Source: Brevibacillus ruminantium
GTDB taxonomy: Bacteria > Bacillota > Bacilli > Brevibacillales > Brevibacillaceae
DNA: 64,000 bases
Reading direction: 5' to 3'
Assembly (NCBI RefSeq): GCF_023746555.1
Contig: NZ_CP098755.1
Location: 896,001 to 960,000, forward strand
Below, piece by piece: positions 42,687-51,616 of the stretch. The translations under genes were made by a program, and so were the position numbers. Numbering within the stretch: the stretch's first letter is position 1; each line of letters starts with the position of its first letter. The notes beneath the pieces were generated by a model. It made no database searches and was not told where the DNA came from. It worked only from the letters and a program-made list of their open reading frames with translations.

Positions 42687-43328
42687 ATGAGGGGTAATTT
42701 TGTTGCTCTGCAACCACTTGAAGATGAAGATTACAAGCTCTTTTCTCAGTGGGTATGTCCATCCAAGGTGAGTGCGCTGGCAAGAGGGGCACAGGATTTT
42801 GTGACAGAGGAAGAGATCCGGAAAGACATCGTTCAGGGAAATACACGCTACGCAACTGTCGTCACCCATGAGGGGAAAAAAATCGGATTTGTCTCCTGGC
42901 AGCCGTTGAAATATGAGGGCAGCTACATGCTGGGCGGTGTGATTGGAGATCCGAATCTATGGGACATGGGTTATGGTGCAGAGGCCTCCCTGTTACTCAT
43001 GGATTACCTGTTCCACTCTAAAAATGCGCATAAAATTCAATTTATTAACGGCCTCTACAATTTGCGATCTGTTCGCTTTTTACTCAAGAATAAAGTAACC
43101 ATCGAAGGAATTTTGCGCGATTACATCTTTTTGGACGGAGAGTACCACGATGCAGTGATCTCTTCGATCCTGCGTCACGAATACTACGAGTACAGTGAAC
43201 CAGGGGATATGATCCCCAAAAGTGAGAAGCAGCAAATCCGGGAGGAACTGTACGCCTATCTACAGGAGCACTGGAAAGACGAGTGTTTTCCAAATCTGTT
43301 GAGACAAGGTGAGAAAATTGGCAGGTAA
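42687..43328 (+). CDS. GNAT acetyltransferase, first gene of unit B
   Basis: A 213-residue protein of the GCN5-related acyltransferase superfamily. The N-terminal FVALQPLEDEDYKLFSQWV, the acyl-CoA loop around PNLWDMGYGAEASLLLMDYLF (about residues 89-110) and the INGLYNLRSVRFLLKN motif fit the RimJ/RimL-like group. It may transfer an acetyl or other acyl group to an amine of the product, such as the free N-terminus left by the C-domain-less first NRPS module. This role is inference. AAGGAGG lies at ideal distance before the ATG. The last 11 bases overlap the next gene. Confidence 0.75.
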   Translation: MRGNFVALQPLEDEDYKLFSQWVCPSKVSALARGAQDFVTEEEIRKDIVQGNTRYATVVTHEGKKIGFVSWQPLKYEGSYMLGGVIGDPNLWDMGYGAEASLLLMDYLFHSKNAHKIQFINGLYNLRSVRFLLKNKVTIEGILRDYIFLDGEYHDAVISSILRHEYYEYSEPGDMIPKSEKQQIREELYAYLQEHWKDECFPNLLRQGEKIGR

Positions 43329-44070
43329 GCAAAATGTCGTTCTGGTGACGGGTGCTTCCAAAAGTCTCGGCAAAGCCATCGCGAGTCATTTCTCGGAGGC
43401 GGGAGACCGGGTCGTCCTGGGATATCGGAGCTCATTGAAGGAAGCCGAGCAGGCCGCACAGGAAATACAGGAGAAGACCGGTAACGAGGCTGTTTCATTT
43501 GTAAAGCTGGATGTGATGGATCGGCAACAGGTGCAGGACGCCGTACAGGAAATCATCAAGTCATTTGGGAACATTGATGTTTTGGTAAACAATGCGGGGG
43601 TTAGCTATGGGGGCGCATTGATCCCCAGCAATCCCCTCGATAAATGGGAAGAGATTGTCCAGACCAATATCATCGGGACCATCAACTGTATCCACGCGGT
43701 TTCTCTGCATATGCTGCTGGAGCAAAAAGGGTCCATTGTCAACATTGCCTCCGTGGCCGGGCTTATTGGGATGGATCGGTTGAGCGCCTATAGTGCCAGT
43801 AAAGCGGGGGTCGTGGGTTTAACCCGATCGCTTGGCAAAGAATACGCGCCGTACAACGTGAGAGTCAACGCTGTAGCACCCGGCTATACAGAAGATACGG
43901 GCATGGTCGATCGCATTCCCGAAGACCAAATGAACCAATTCAGGAAGCGGATCGCGATGGGCAGACTGGGGCAAGCCAGGGAGATTGCAGAGGCTGTGTC
44001 TTTTCTGGCTTCGGATAAGGCCAGTTATATCACGGGACAAACGTTAGTCGTTGATGGAGGGTATATGTAG
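43318..44070 (+). CDS. SDR-family ketoreductase (FabG-like)
   Basis: A 250-residue short-chain dehydrogenase/reductase. The cofactor loop is TGASKSLGKAI (near residue 12), where Ser replaces the usual middle Gly. NNAGVSYGG, the catalytic Ser in NIASVAG, YSASK (Tyr/Lys pair near residue 160) and a C-terminal SYITGQTLVVDGGYM are all FabG features. It would reduce a beta-keto group of an ACP-bound chain. The TTG at 43318 is preferred because AAGGTGAG lies just upstream; a GTG at 43309 is the alternative. It overlaps the GNAT gene by 11 bp, indicating co-translation. Confidence 0.88.
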   Translation: MAGKQNVVLVTGASKSLGKAIASHFSEAGDRVVLGYRSSLKEAEQAAQEIQEKTGNEAVSFVKLDVMDRQQVQDAVQEIIKSFGNIDVLVNNAGVSYGGALIPSNPLDKWEEIVQTNIIGTINCIHAVSLHMLLEQKGSIVNIASVAGLIGMDRLSAYSASKAGVVGLTRSLGKEYAPYNVRVNAVAPGYTEDTGMVDRIPEDQMNQFRKRIAMGRLGQAREIAEAVSFLASDKASYITGQTLVVDGGYM

Positions 44071-44090
44071 GGAAGGGAGTGTGACAGGCA

Positions 44091-45044
44091 ATGCAAACGG
44101 CTTTGATCTTTCCGCCTTTGGTGAAATTGAAGCAGGGAAGCTTTTATGATCTGTACGAGCGTTTTCCCCGCGTGCAAGCCAAGTTTGAAGAAGCCAGTGA
44201 AATTCTGGGATACGATCTCGCCCGGGCCTTCTTTTTTGAGAGCGAGAGCATGACGAATAAAGGTGTCATCGCCCGGCCCAGCATCGTTACGATCAGCACG
44301 GCATTATTTGAGATGTTGCAGCAGGAGCTTGGGCAGCCCGCTTATTTTGTGGGCCCCAGTCTGGGACAAGTCTCTGCTATACACTGTGCAGGCGGATTGT
44401 CTTTCGAAGACACCCTCCGCATGGTGAAAAACATGTGCGAAATGGAAGAAGAAGAATTTCCGGAGAAACAGTACGGGGTCTATTTCTTTTATAACGTGGA
44501 TGTCAACATCCTCTCGCGTCTGATCGCGGAATTGACCGAAGAGGGAAGAATTCTGGAGCCTTGTGTGACGGTGAATGCCACCCAAATGATTGTGAACGGC
44601 GACCAGGAAAGCCTGGAGCTGCTGAACAAAATGGCCAGTCCCTATGGCGGTCTGGGTGTCACGATTCCGTACGGTCCTCCTGGACATTGCTCTTTGATGA
44701 AAAATGTCAGAGCGCGTTTGCAACAGGAGGTGCTGCCGCTTCTTTCCTTCCACTCTCCCCGCGTTCCGCTGCTCAGCAACGTCAATGCCGAGGAAATCAA
44801 CGACACAGCCGGCTTGGTTACCGAGCTGACCGAGCAGTATATCAACAGTGTGTGCTGGTATAAATGCCTGCAAGAGCTGTCGCGCAAAGGGGTAGAAAAA
44901 TTGATCGTTCTCGGACCGGGCAACTTCGTTCACAAGTCTTTGCAATTCACGACAGATCTTCCGTTTACCGTTCAGAGACTTCTCGACAGTCATGATGTGG
45001 AAGCATATTTGACCACAAAAGAAGGCAAGGAGGCCCATACATGA
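44091..45044 (+). CDS. FabD-like acyltransferase I
   Basis: A 317-residue protein of the malonyl-CoA:ACP transacylase fold. The nucleophile is Ser90 in VGPSLGQ, where Pro replaces the usual His of GHSxG, and a candidate catalytic His is in PPGHCSLM (near 200). The Arg that normally clamps the malonyl carboxylate is not evident: the region after the nucleophile reads LRMVKNMCEM where FabD has RG.LMQ. It may therefore load a group other than malonyl. Its 3' end overlaps the next acyltransferase gene (ATGA). Confidence 0.8.
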   Translation: MQTALIFPPLVKLKQGSFYDLYERFPRVQAKFEEASEILGYDLARAFFFESESMTNKGVIARPSIVTISTALFEMLQQELGQPAYFVGPSLGQVSAIHCAGGLSFEDTLRMVKNMCEMEEEEFPEKQYGVYFFYNVDVNILSRLIAELTEEGRILEPCVTVNATQMIVNGDQESLELLNKMASPYGGLGVTIPYGPPGHCSLMKNVRARLQQEVLPLLSFHSPRVPLLSNVNAEEINDTAGLVTELTEQYINSVCWYKCLQELSRKGVEKLIVLGPGNFVHKSLQFTTDLPFTVQRLLDSHDVEAYLTTKEGKEAHT

Positions 45045-45952
45045 TTGGATTGGTATTGCCTGGTTTGGCTCCTTCAGGCTATGACGAAGTAAAAGATTTT
45101 GTAGAAAAAAGTCCGTATGCCCAAAAACGATTTCACCAGGCAAGCGAGGTGATCGGATACTCCCTGGCGGAGGCGTTCCGGGAGGCGAAGGAAGGTCAGC
45201 AAGAAGTGATGGAGTGCGCCTTTTTAGCCAATACGATTGCGCTGTTGGATTATTTCTACGAGCACTATGGCGTGCAGCCTGACTATGCCATCGGAGCAAG
45301 CTTTGGGGGAATGGCGGTCGCGGTTCAATCAGGTGGGGTCACCTACGAGGAATGCGTCTGGCTGACTCATGAAAGTGCCCGGCATTCCACCACCTTCTTT
45401 GAACAGATGGATGGGGAGTACCAGACTCACTTTATTTACAATATGTCTCTGGCCGAGACAGAGGAAGTAATCAGGAGCTTTGAAGCGGCAGGCATGGAGC
45501 TTGAGCTGGTGGGGTACCTGGAAAAAGTCGTCTGTTTATGCGCCGAGAAAAAAGTGATCCAGGCTCTAAAGGAAGTCATCAATCAAAAAAGCAAATGCTT
45601 TTCGCTACATACGATGAAACAGCCGATCCACAGCCGCAAATTAACCGAGCTCAAGCATCAGCTTCAGGAAAAATACTACAATCAGATTTCCTTTAAACCC
45701 CTCCACATCCCGATTATTTCCGACGTCGATGGTCACATTTACACAGATTCCCAAACGCTGAAACAGATGCTTTTGGATGGGTATGACCATCCGGTTCGCT
45801 GGGATCTCGTGACGAAATCGATGAAGGCGAAACAACTGGATACCGCATATGTGGTGGGTCCCCGAAATTTATTTGCCCAGCTCTTAAAAGCAGAATATCA
45901 AACAATTGGTATATCCCCTGACTCCGTTATGCAGCAGGTGGGTATCTCATGA
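45041..45952 (+). CDS. FabD-like acyltransferase II
   Basis: A 303-residue protein of the same fold as the preceding one. The nucleophile is Ser87 in IGASFGG and the candidate catalytic His is in QPIHSRKL (near 195). The carboxylate-binding Arg of malonyl transferases is again not evident (LTHESARHS region). Paired discrete acyltransferases are known in trans-AT polyketide systems, where one loads and one can proofread. The pair here may do similar jobs on the cluster ACP. It starts inside the stop of the first (ATGA overlap). Confidence 0.78.
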   Translation: MIGLVLPGLAPSGYDEVKDFVEKSPYAQKRFHQASEVIGYSLAEAFREAKEGQQEVMECAFLANTIALLDYFYEHYGVQPDYAIGASFGGMAVAVQSGGVTYEECVWLTHESARHSTTFFEQMDGEYQTHFIYNMSLAETEEVIRSFEAAGMELELVGYLEKVVCLCAEKKVIQALKEVINQKSKCFSLHTMKQPIHSRKLTELKHQLQEKYYNQISFKPLHIPIISDVDGHIYTDSQTLKQMLLDGYDHPVRWDLVTKSMKAKQLDTAYVVGPRNLFAQLLKAEYQTIGISPDSVMQQVGIS

Positions 45953-45962
45953 GGTGTATTTC

Positions 45963-47417
45963 ATGGCTCACATAATCCGTACGGATGAGACCAGCTACGG
46001 GAAAGCTGCTTTTCTTGCCGATGTAGGACGCTATACCGCCTTTTTGAAAAGCTGCGAGATTCGCCAAGAGAGCCGGATCATGCTGACGATGGAGAACTCC
46101 TATGAATTCCTCATTGCTTTTTTCGCACTCATGAACATGGGCTGTTCGATTGTACTCGTTGATTGCATGACCGATGAACGGGAAGTAAACGAGATTGCTC
46201 TCGATTCTAAGAGTCGGCTCTGTATTTCGGATCGTCCCCTTTCGCTGGATGACCAGGTCCGGACGTTCCATGTCGCTGAAGGGATGCAGTACAGGGGGGA
46301 CCACCCTGCGGAAGAGCTGTCCTTTGCAAGGTGGTCAGACAGGGAAGATGCGCTCATCCTGTATACCTCCGGCTCTACAGGCAAGCCAAAGGGGATTGTG
46401 AAATCGGGCCATTCCTTTCTCTTCAATCTGGAAGAGAGCATGGACATCATGCAATACAACAATCAGGATGTCCTGCTGCCGCTCATTCCCTTTACCCACT
46501 TTTACGGGCTGTCGATTGTGCTGATCTGGTGGCGGACAGGGTGCGATCTGGTGATCTGTGATTACAAAAAAATCAGACCGATCCTGAAAGCCATCACGGA
46601 GAGCGGAGTGACCGTCGTCGATGGCATCCCTTCTACCTACTATATTTTGCTCCAAATGTGCAAAAAGCGGGAACGGGTATGCACCGACCTGAAGCATTCT
46701 GCGGTTCGGATGTGGTGTGTCGGCGGGGCGCCGTTATCCCAGGAGCTGGCTGAAGGCTTTTCGGCGGTGTTGGATCAGCCGTTGTTGGATGGGTACGGCT
46801 TGTCGGAAGTGGGCAATGTCGCTCTCAATACCAGAGATTATCGCGAAGGATGCGGCAAGCCGCTTCCCAGTGTGAAAATCAAGGTGGTTGATCACCAAGG
46901 AGCGGAGCTTCCGGCCGGCCAGTTGGGAGAGATCTACATTCAAAGTCCGGGAATGATGAATGGCTACCTGGATTTACCCGAGAAGACAGCCTCGGTGTTG
47001 GCGGAGGGATGGTTCAAAACCAACGATCTGGGATGCTTGAATGAGCAGGGCAACCTGTATGTTCTGGGCCGAAAGGGAAATGAGATTGTTCGCAAGGGGT
47101 ATGTCATCTATCCCGCGCATATTGAAACAAAGCTGGAAAATGAACTGAAACTGCGGGGGAGGGTGGTCTCTCTTCAGGACGAGAAAAAAGGAGCCTATAT
47201 GATTTTGTTCGTGGAGACAGAGCTGCCGTTGACCCAACAGATGGAGAGAGCCATCAATGAAACGCTGGGCTCTATTTTAAAGCCTGACAAGATTGTATTT
47301 ATACCCGCTTTTCCCTACCGGCCAAATGGAAAGGTTGACCTAGTGGCGCTGCAAAATCTGGCAGCTCAATGGAAGAGCAGTAGAGAGGAGGAAGGGACAT
47401 GCATGGTTCAACCGTAG
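45963..47417 (+). CDS. Acyl-AMP ligase (acyl-CoA/ACP synthetase family)
   Basis: A 484-residue ANL-superfamily enzyme. The ATP loop LYTSGSTGKPKGI (near residue 140), DGYGLSEVGNVAL (adenine-binding A5 motif, near 280), TNDLG and a C-terminal PNGKVDL with the catalytic Lys are present. It activates a carboxylic acid as adenylate and passes it to CoA or the phosphopantetheine of an ACP. It is shorter than FadD-type enzymes and has no membrane segment. The ATG at 45963 follows GAGGTG by six bases; an upstream in-frame start overlaps the previous gene. The likely partner is the cluster ACP. Confidence 0.85.
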   Translation: MAHIIRTDETSYGKAAFLADVGRYTAFLKSCEIRQESRIMLTMENSYEFLIAFFALMNMGCSIVLVDCMTDEREVNEIALDSKSRLCISDRPLSLDDQVRTFHVAEGMQYRGDHPAEELSFARWSDREDALILYTSGSTGKPKGIVKSGHSFLFNLEESMDIMQYNNQDVLLPLIPFTHFYGLSIVLIWWRTGCDLVICDYKKIRPILKAITESGVTVVDGIPSTYYILLQMCKKRERVCTDLKHSAVRMWCVGGAPLSQELAEGFSAVLDQPLLDGYGLSEVGNVALNTRDYREGCGKPLPSVKIKVVDHQGAELPAGQLGEIYIQSPGMMNGYLDLPEKTASVLAEGWFKTNDLGCLNEQGNLYVLGRKGNEIVRKGYVIYPAHIETKLENELKLRGRVVSLQDEKKGAYMILFVETELPLTQQMERAINETLGSILKPDKIVFIPAFPYRPNGKVDLVALQNLAAQWKSSREEEGTCMVQP

Positions 47418-48625
47418 ACCTGGAGCTTTCGATTCCACTACTCCAGCGACGAGAAGCGATTGCCCGCTGCATTTCGTTTATCGAATCAAATCCGGGGACC
47501 ATCCGAGACATCTTGACCGAAATTTCGACGTACCAGACGGCAGAGCTGGAGATACAAGCATCTTTACAGGCTTTGAAAAATGCGATTCATGAGGTACACC
47601 AGTATCAGCCTCCCCTCATTTCGACGATGTCCGTATTTATGCCTTCAAACGTGATTCTCTATTCCTACGTACTGTATCTGTTGATTCCCTCCCTGTATGT
47701 CAATCAAATAGAATTTCGCAGTTCCATGTCCGTTCTCCCCCAAGTCAGAAAGCTTCATGAGGTGCTGAAGGAGGTACACCAGCTGCCTTTTGCGTTATTG
47801 GAGCTCTCCCACAGAGAATACATCAAATCGTCTGTTTTGCAGGCAGATGTGGTTGTGTTTACCGGAACCTATCAAAACGCAGAAAGCATCAAGCAGCAGT
47901 TGTCCAAGCAGCAAATGTTTATCTTCTTTGGACAGGGGATCAATCCGTTTATCGTCTCCGAAACAGCCAATCTGGAAAAAGCCGTTCACGATCTCATCCA
48001 GGTCCGTTTATACAACACCGGTCAGGATTGCATGGGCCCGGATGTCATCTATGTGAGCCAGTCACAGCAGGACGCGTTTTTGACGCTGCTGACGGCGAAG
48101 CTGGACGGCTTGAGGTTTGGCAGCAATCAGGAAGTAGACGCTGCCTACGGACCGATTCACTATACAGAGACGCTGGAAATGGTTGGCCAGCATCTCAACC
48201 AGTACGGTGAGCATATCGTCTACGGGGGAAGAATTGATTTCCGGGACAAAGTGATTCAGCCAACCGTACTTGTCAGTGCTTTGGCTCAGAAATTAAAAAT
48301 TCTTGAGTTTTTCTCCCCTGTTTTTAACGTGGTTATCTATGAAAAAGAGGAAGACTTGAAGCGGATCGTCACCCAGGAGTATTTTGTGGAACGGGCGCTG
48401 GGAGCTACCTTCTACGGTCATCCAGACAGTCCGCTGATTGAGCTTCTCCGCAAAAAACATACCGTTTCCATTAATGAAACCCTGTTTGATATCGAAAACG
48501 GCAATGCGCCGTTCGGCGGTTATGGGCCGATGGCCAACTTTGTCTTCTATCAAGGGGAATTAATCATCAAACCAATTTTGATTTCACAAATCTTGAGTGA
48601 ATACTGGCAAAGAGGTGACCAATGA
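47399..48625 (+). CDS. Aldehyde dehydrogenase-fold protein, probable acyl-thioester reductase
   Basis: A 408-residue, short member of the ALDH superfamily. The nucleophilic Cys is conserved in YNTGQDCMGPD (near residue 215). The general-base Glu of hydrolytic ALDHs, normally in ELGGKNP, is not there: the stretch reads FGQGINPFIV. Loss of that Glu is usual in acylating enzymes that reduce acyl-CoA or acyl-ACP to aldehyde. The N-terminal cofactor half is divergent (MSVFMPSNVILYSY) but keeps the ALDH pattern. Placed next to the acyl-AMP ligase and ACP genes, reductive release of an aldehyde is a fair reading. Confidence 0.75.
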   Translation: MHGSTVDLELSIPLLQRREAIARCISFIESNPGTIRDILTEISTYQTAELEIQASLQALKNAIHEVHQYQPPLISTMSVFMPSNVILYSYVLYLLIPSLYVNQIEFRSSMSVLPQVRKLHEVLKEVHQLPFALLELSHREYIKSSVLQADVVVFTGTYQNAESIKQQLSKQQMFIFFGQGINPFIVSETANLEKAVHDLIQVRLYNTGQDCMGPDVIYVSQSQQDAFLTLLTAKLDGLRFGSNQEVDAAYGPIHYTETLEMVGQHLNQYGEHIVYGGRIDFRDKVIQPTVLVSALAQKLKILEFFSPVFNVVIYEKEEDLKRIVTQEYFVERALGATFYGHPDSPLIELLRKKHTVSINETLFDIENGNAPFGGYGPMANFVFYQGELIIKPILISQILSEYWQRGDQ

Positions 48626-50304
48626 GCCAAATCAGTGTATATGAGGGTATCGCCAAGGGACTCAAAGCGTTTGGAACCGAAGTGGTGTTCGGGCTTCCCA
48701 ATGACGAGCTACTCCTGATGCATGCCATTGAGAACCAAGACATCGAATTTATGGTCACGAAAGATCAACGCAATGCGGTGTTCATGGCCACCGGTTATGC
48801 CTTGGCTGCGCAAAAGCTGGGTGTTTGTGTGGTAGGTAAAGGGCCGGCCGTTTCCAATACGATCACCGGCTTATTGGAAGCGCACGCGCAGAGCTGCCCG
48901 CTGTTGATTCTTTCTTCCGGCACCTCAACAGGTTCCTATGGAAAGAAAAAAGCGTTTCAAGAAGCTGACCAGATGGCGTTGGTTTCTCCGTTGGTGAAAT
49001 GGAGTCATCGGCTGGAAAGCAAAGAATCGCTGGGATGGGTTTTGCGCAAAGCCGTTTTTCTGGCGACGCAGGGAACACCCGGTCCGGTCTATATCGAAAT
49101 TCCCGAGAATATCGGCAGTCAGCAGCTCTCTGGGGATTTCCCTGATTTTTCACCTTTGACGATTTCCAAAACGATGCCAGATCCCCTGAGCTTCCGGTTC
49201 GCGTGTGAAAAAATCTCGCATGCTGCCAAGCCGATCTTGCTGCTGGGCGGCGGATGCAAATGGATGGAAAGGCGCGGAGTCTTGGAGATGTGGGCGGAAC
49301 AATTGGGAGCCCTCGTGCTTGTCACCGCCTCAGGGAGAGGCAGCTTTCATGAAGAGCATCCCTTGTACGGCGGGCTGGCGGGATTGTATGTGCATCGGAG
49401 AGTCAAAACACTCCTGCAAGAAGCTGACCTGGTGATTACCCTGGGGAGCAAGCTGGAGGAGACCGCTCTTTTTGGGTGGGAGGAACAACTCCAAACCAAG
49501 GAGATCATTCAAGTCAACATCAACGAAGAACATTTTCATCTGGACTACCCCAGTCTCTGCCTGATTGGCGATGTGGAGTGCGTGGTCAATGAAATGCTTG
49601 CCCATACGAAAAACCGTGCACCACACCTGGAATGGGTCCGCGAGATCGAGCAGTGCAAACAAGCGATGCTTCTGGATAAAGCCGAGTCCAAACACGGGGA
49701 GTCCCGTTTGCGGGTGGCTGATCTCCTGAAGGAGCTGCAAGCTTGTCTGCCGGCCAACAGTATCTATGTTCATGAAAATGGCTTGCAAGATATGTGGTCC
49801 TATTTCTTTCCGTACCTGGGGCTTGCTCAAGAGCAAAACGCGTATGTTCCCAGCGAACAAACCAGTTTGGGATTTGGCGCGTGCGCGGCCATCGGGGTAG
49901 CCAAAGCAAAACCGCTGCAGCCTGTTGTTGCGTTCGTCGGGGATGGCGCCTTCAATCTGTTCCGCAGTGATCTGTCCACCGCATTAGCCTACGAAATGCC
50001 GCTCATCTATGTCGTCTTGCAAAATGGCGGCTATGGCTGGCTTGATTTTCAACACGTCAATACAGGCAGGAAGGAGGGCTCGCGATTCTTGCACCCGCAT
50101 TTTTCATGCACAGAAAGCCGTCATCCGAAATTGACCGTGATCCCTTTGCATAAAAGAGAAGAATGCAAGCAGGTTATCGAGCAAGCCTGGAGGGAATACG
50201 AGCGAAAGCAAGTGGTCGTGATCGAAGCGATGGTCTCGGTAGATGATGTACCGGAACCGCTCACGAAACTGCACGGTGATTTTCCTGTTAAGGAGTTGAT
50301 GTGA
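48622..50304 (+). CDS. Thiamine-diphosphate enzyme of the acetolactate synthase/decarboxylase family
   Basis: A 560-residue ThDP enzyme with the usual pyrimidine-binding (1-170), central (190-330) and pyrophosphate-binding (365-545) domains. The metal/ThDP motif is GDGAFN...NGG (near 433-462). The N-terminal domain reads VTKDQRNAVFMATGYA, so the position of the catalytic Glu (HEQGA in acetolactate synthase) is Gln49. Glyoxylate carboligase also lacks this Glu (Val). The enzyme would cleave or ligate an alpha-keto acid or acyl donor. The start overlaps the preceding stop (ATGA). No small regulatory subunit gene is present. Confidence 0.85.
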   Translation: MSQISVYEGIAKGLKAFGTEVVFGLPNDELLLMHAIENQDIEFMVTKDQRNAVFMATGYALAAQKLGVCVVGKGPAVSNTITGLLEAHAQSCPLLILSSGTSTGSYGKKKAFQEADQMALVSPLVKWSHRLESKESLGWVLRKAVFLATQGTPGPVYIEIPENIGSQQLSGDFPDFSPLTISKTMPDPLSFRFACEKISHAAKPILLLGGGCKWMERRGVLEMWAEQLGALVLVTASGRGSFHEEHPLYGGLAGLYVHRRVKTLLQEADLVITLGSKLEETALFGWEEQLQTKEIIQVNINEEHFHLDYPSLCLIGDVECVVNEMLAHTKNRAPHLEWVREIEQCKQAMLLDKAESKHGESRLRVADLLKELQACLPANSIYVHENGLQDMWSYFFPYLGLAQEQNAYVPSEQTSLGFGACAAIGVAKAKPLQPVVAFVGDGAFNLFRSDLSTALAYEMPLIYVVLQNGGYGWLDFQHVNTGRKEGSRFLHPHFSCTESRHPKLTVIPLHKREECKQVIEQAWREYERKQVVVIEAMVSVDDVPEPLTKLHGDFPVKELM

Positions 50305-51342
50305 ATGAAGATCGATACATGTATCAAACCACCTGCCGTCAACCAAAGCGGGCTTGACACTTCCTTCAGCATCCAGGGAACAGGGTTCTATGTCCCTGAA
50401 CATGTGGTGACCAACGAGATGCTTACCCGCGACTTGGACACAAGTGACGAATGGATTCGGGAAAAGATTGGGGTGAGGGAGCGCAGGTATTTGCCAGATG
50501 ATTTAGCCACATCGGATATGTGTGTATCGGCCAGTTTGGATGCCATCCGAGATGCAGGCATTTCTTGTGAGGAGATCGATGCGATCGTGCTGGCTACCAC
50601 TACGCCGGATCACCGGGTGCCATCTACTGCGCTCATCGTGAAGGAGAAGCTGGGGGCGAAAAATGCGATCCCGTTTGATCTCACCCAGGGAGCTTGTGCA
50701 GGCGGAATTTTTGCGATCCTGCTAGCTTCCCATCTCTTGCAAAATCAAATGATCAAAAACGTGCTCGTCATCGGGGCGGAAGTCCTGTCGCGCTCGACTG
50801 ACCCAGCCGATCGTGCAACCAGAGTGTATTTTGGGGATGCGGCCGGGGCGATTTTGCTTCAGAAAACAGGGGAGGATTGCGGGCTGCTCTCCTGGCATCT
50901 GGATTCGTCCTTAAATATGGCCGTAACGATTCATGGTGCAGGCACAGCACCGTTGCCAGAGGGAGCAGACCTTGCGTCCAGTCATTATATCAGAATGAAC
51001 GGGAGAGAGGTCTGGAAGGTGGCCACGCAAAAGATGCCCGACTCCATTCGCAATGTTGTGCAAAAAGCAGGCTTGCAAGTGTCTGATATTGACCATTTTG
51101 TCATGCATCAAGCGAATCTGAACATCATTAAGGAAGCCATGCGGTCTTTGGATGTGCCGCTGGAAAAGACAACGGTCACGATACAAGAGTATGCCAATAC
51201 GGGAGCGGCCTCGCTTTTTTCCGCGCTCCATCATTCCTTGACGGAAAAAGCGGTGAAACAGGGTGATTACCTGGTGATATCCGCTATTGGTGCCGGATTT
51301 TTATGGGGATCACTGTGTTTAAAATACAACAAAAACGAGTAA
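50305..51342 (+). CDS. FabH-like beta-ketoacyl-ACP synthase III
   Basis: A 345-residue thiolase-fold synthase. The triad is complete: Cys131 in QGACAGG, His in HQANLNI (near 270) and Asn in YANTGAAS (near 300). There is an extra N-terminal tail of about 20 residues compared with FabH. Such enzymes join an acyl-CoA (or other starter) to malonyl-ACP, or form esters/amides in some clusters. It immediately follows the ThDP enzyme gene and precedes the ACP gene by 13 bp. AAGGAG precedes the ATG. It is probably the priming synthase, with the FabF-like enzyme at 21.5 kb elongating. Confidence 0.9.
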   Translation: MKIDTCIKPPAVNQSGLDTSFSIQGTGFYVPEHVVTNEMLTRDLDTSDEWIREKIGVRERRYLPDDLATSDMCVSASLDAIRDAGISCEEIDAIVLATTTPDHRVPSTALIVKEKLGAKNAIPFDLTQGACAGGIFAILLASHLLQNQMIKNVLVIGAEVLSRSTDPADRATRVYFGDAAGAILLQKTGEDCGLLSWHLDSSLNMAVTIHGAGTAPLPEGADLASSHYIRMNGREVWKVATQKMPDSIRNVVQKAGLQVSDIDHFVMHQANLNIIKEAMRSLDVPLEKTTVTIQEYANTGAASLFSALHHSLTEKAVKQGDYLVISAIGAGFLWGSLCLKYNKNE

Positions 51343-51355
51343 AGGAGACTGACTT

Positions 51356-51616
51356 ATGATCAAAGAGAAAGTAAGAGAAAAATTTTTGGAGGCCTATAAA
51401 CTGAATGTTTCCCAGGAAGAAGTGAAGGATGATCAAGCGTTGTTTGGACCGGACTCCCCGTTCGGACTGGACTCCATGGATGTGCTGCTGTTCATCAATA
51501 CGATTAAAAAAGAATTCGATTTGGACATCGGCGCGGTCAATACAGATACCTTTAAAACCATTGACAGTATCGCGGCATTTGTTGAACAGCAAAAGGGTAT
51601 GCAGCCATCAAAATGA
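51356..51616 (+). CDS. Acyl carrier protein
   Basis: An 86-residue discrete carrier protein, acidic and helical. The phosphopantetheine attachment Ser is in FGLDSMDVLLF (near residue 39). It is more divergent than housekeeping AcpP (DSL replaced by DSM). It would carry the acyl chain between the cluster's acyltransferases, ketosynthases, reductase and ligase. AAAGGAG lies before the ATG. The PPTase that could activate it is encoded 88 bp downstream. Confidence 0.92.
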   Translation: MIKEKVREKFLEAYKLNVSQEEVKDDQALFGPDSPFGLDSMDVLLFINTIKKEFDLDIGAVNTDTFKTIDSIAAFVEQQKGMQPSK

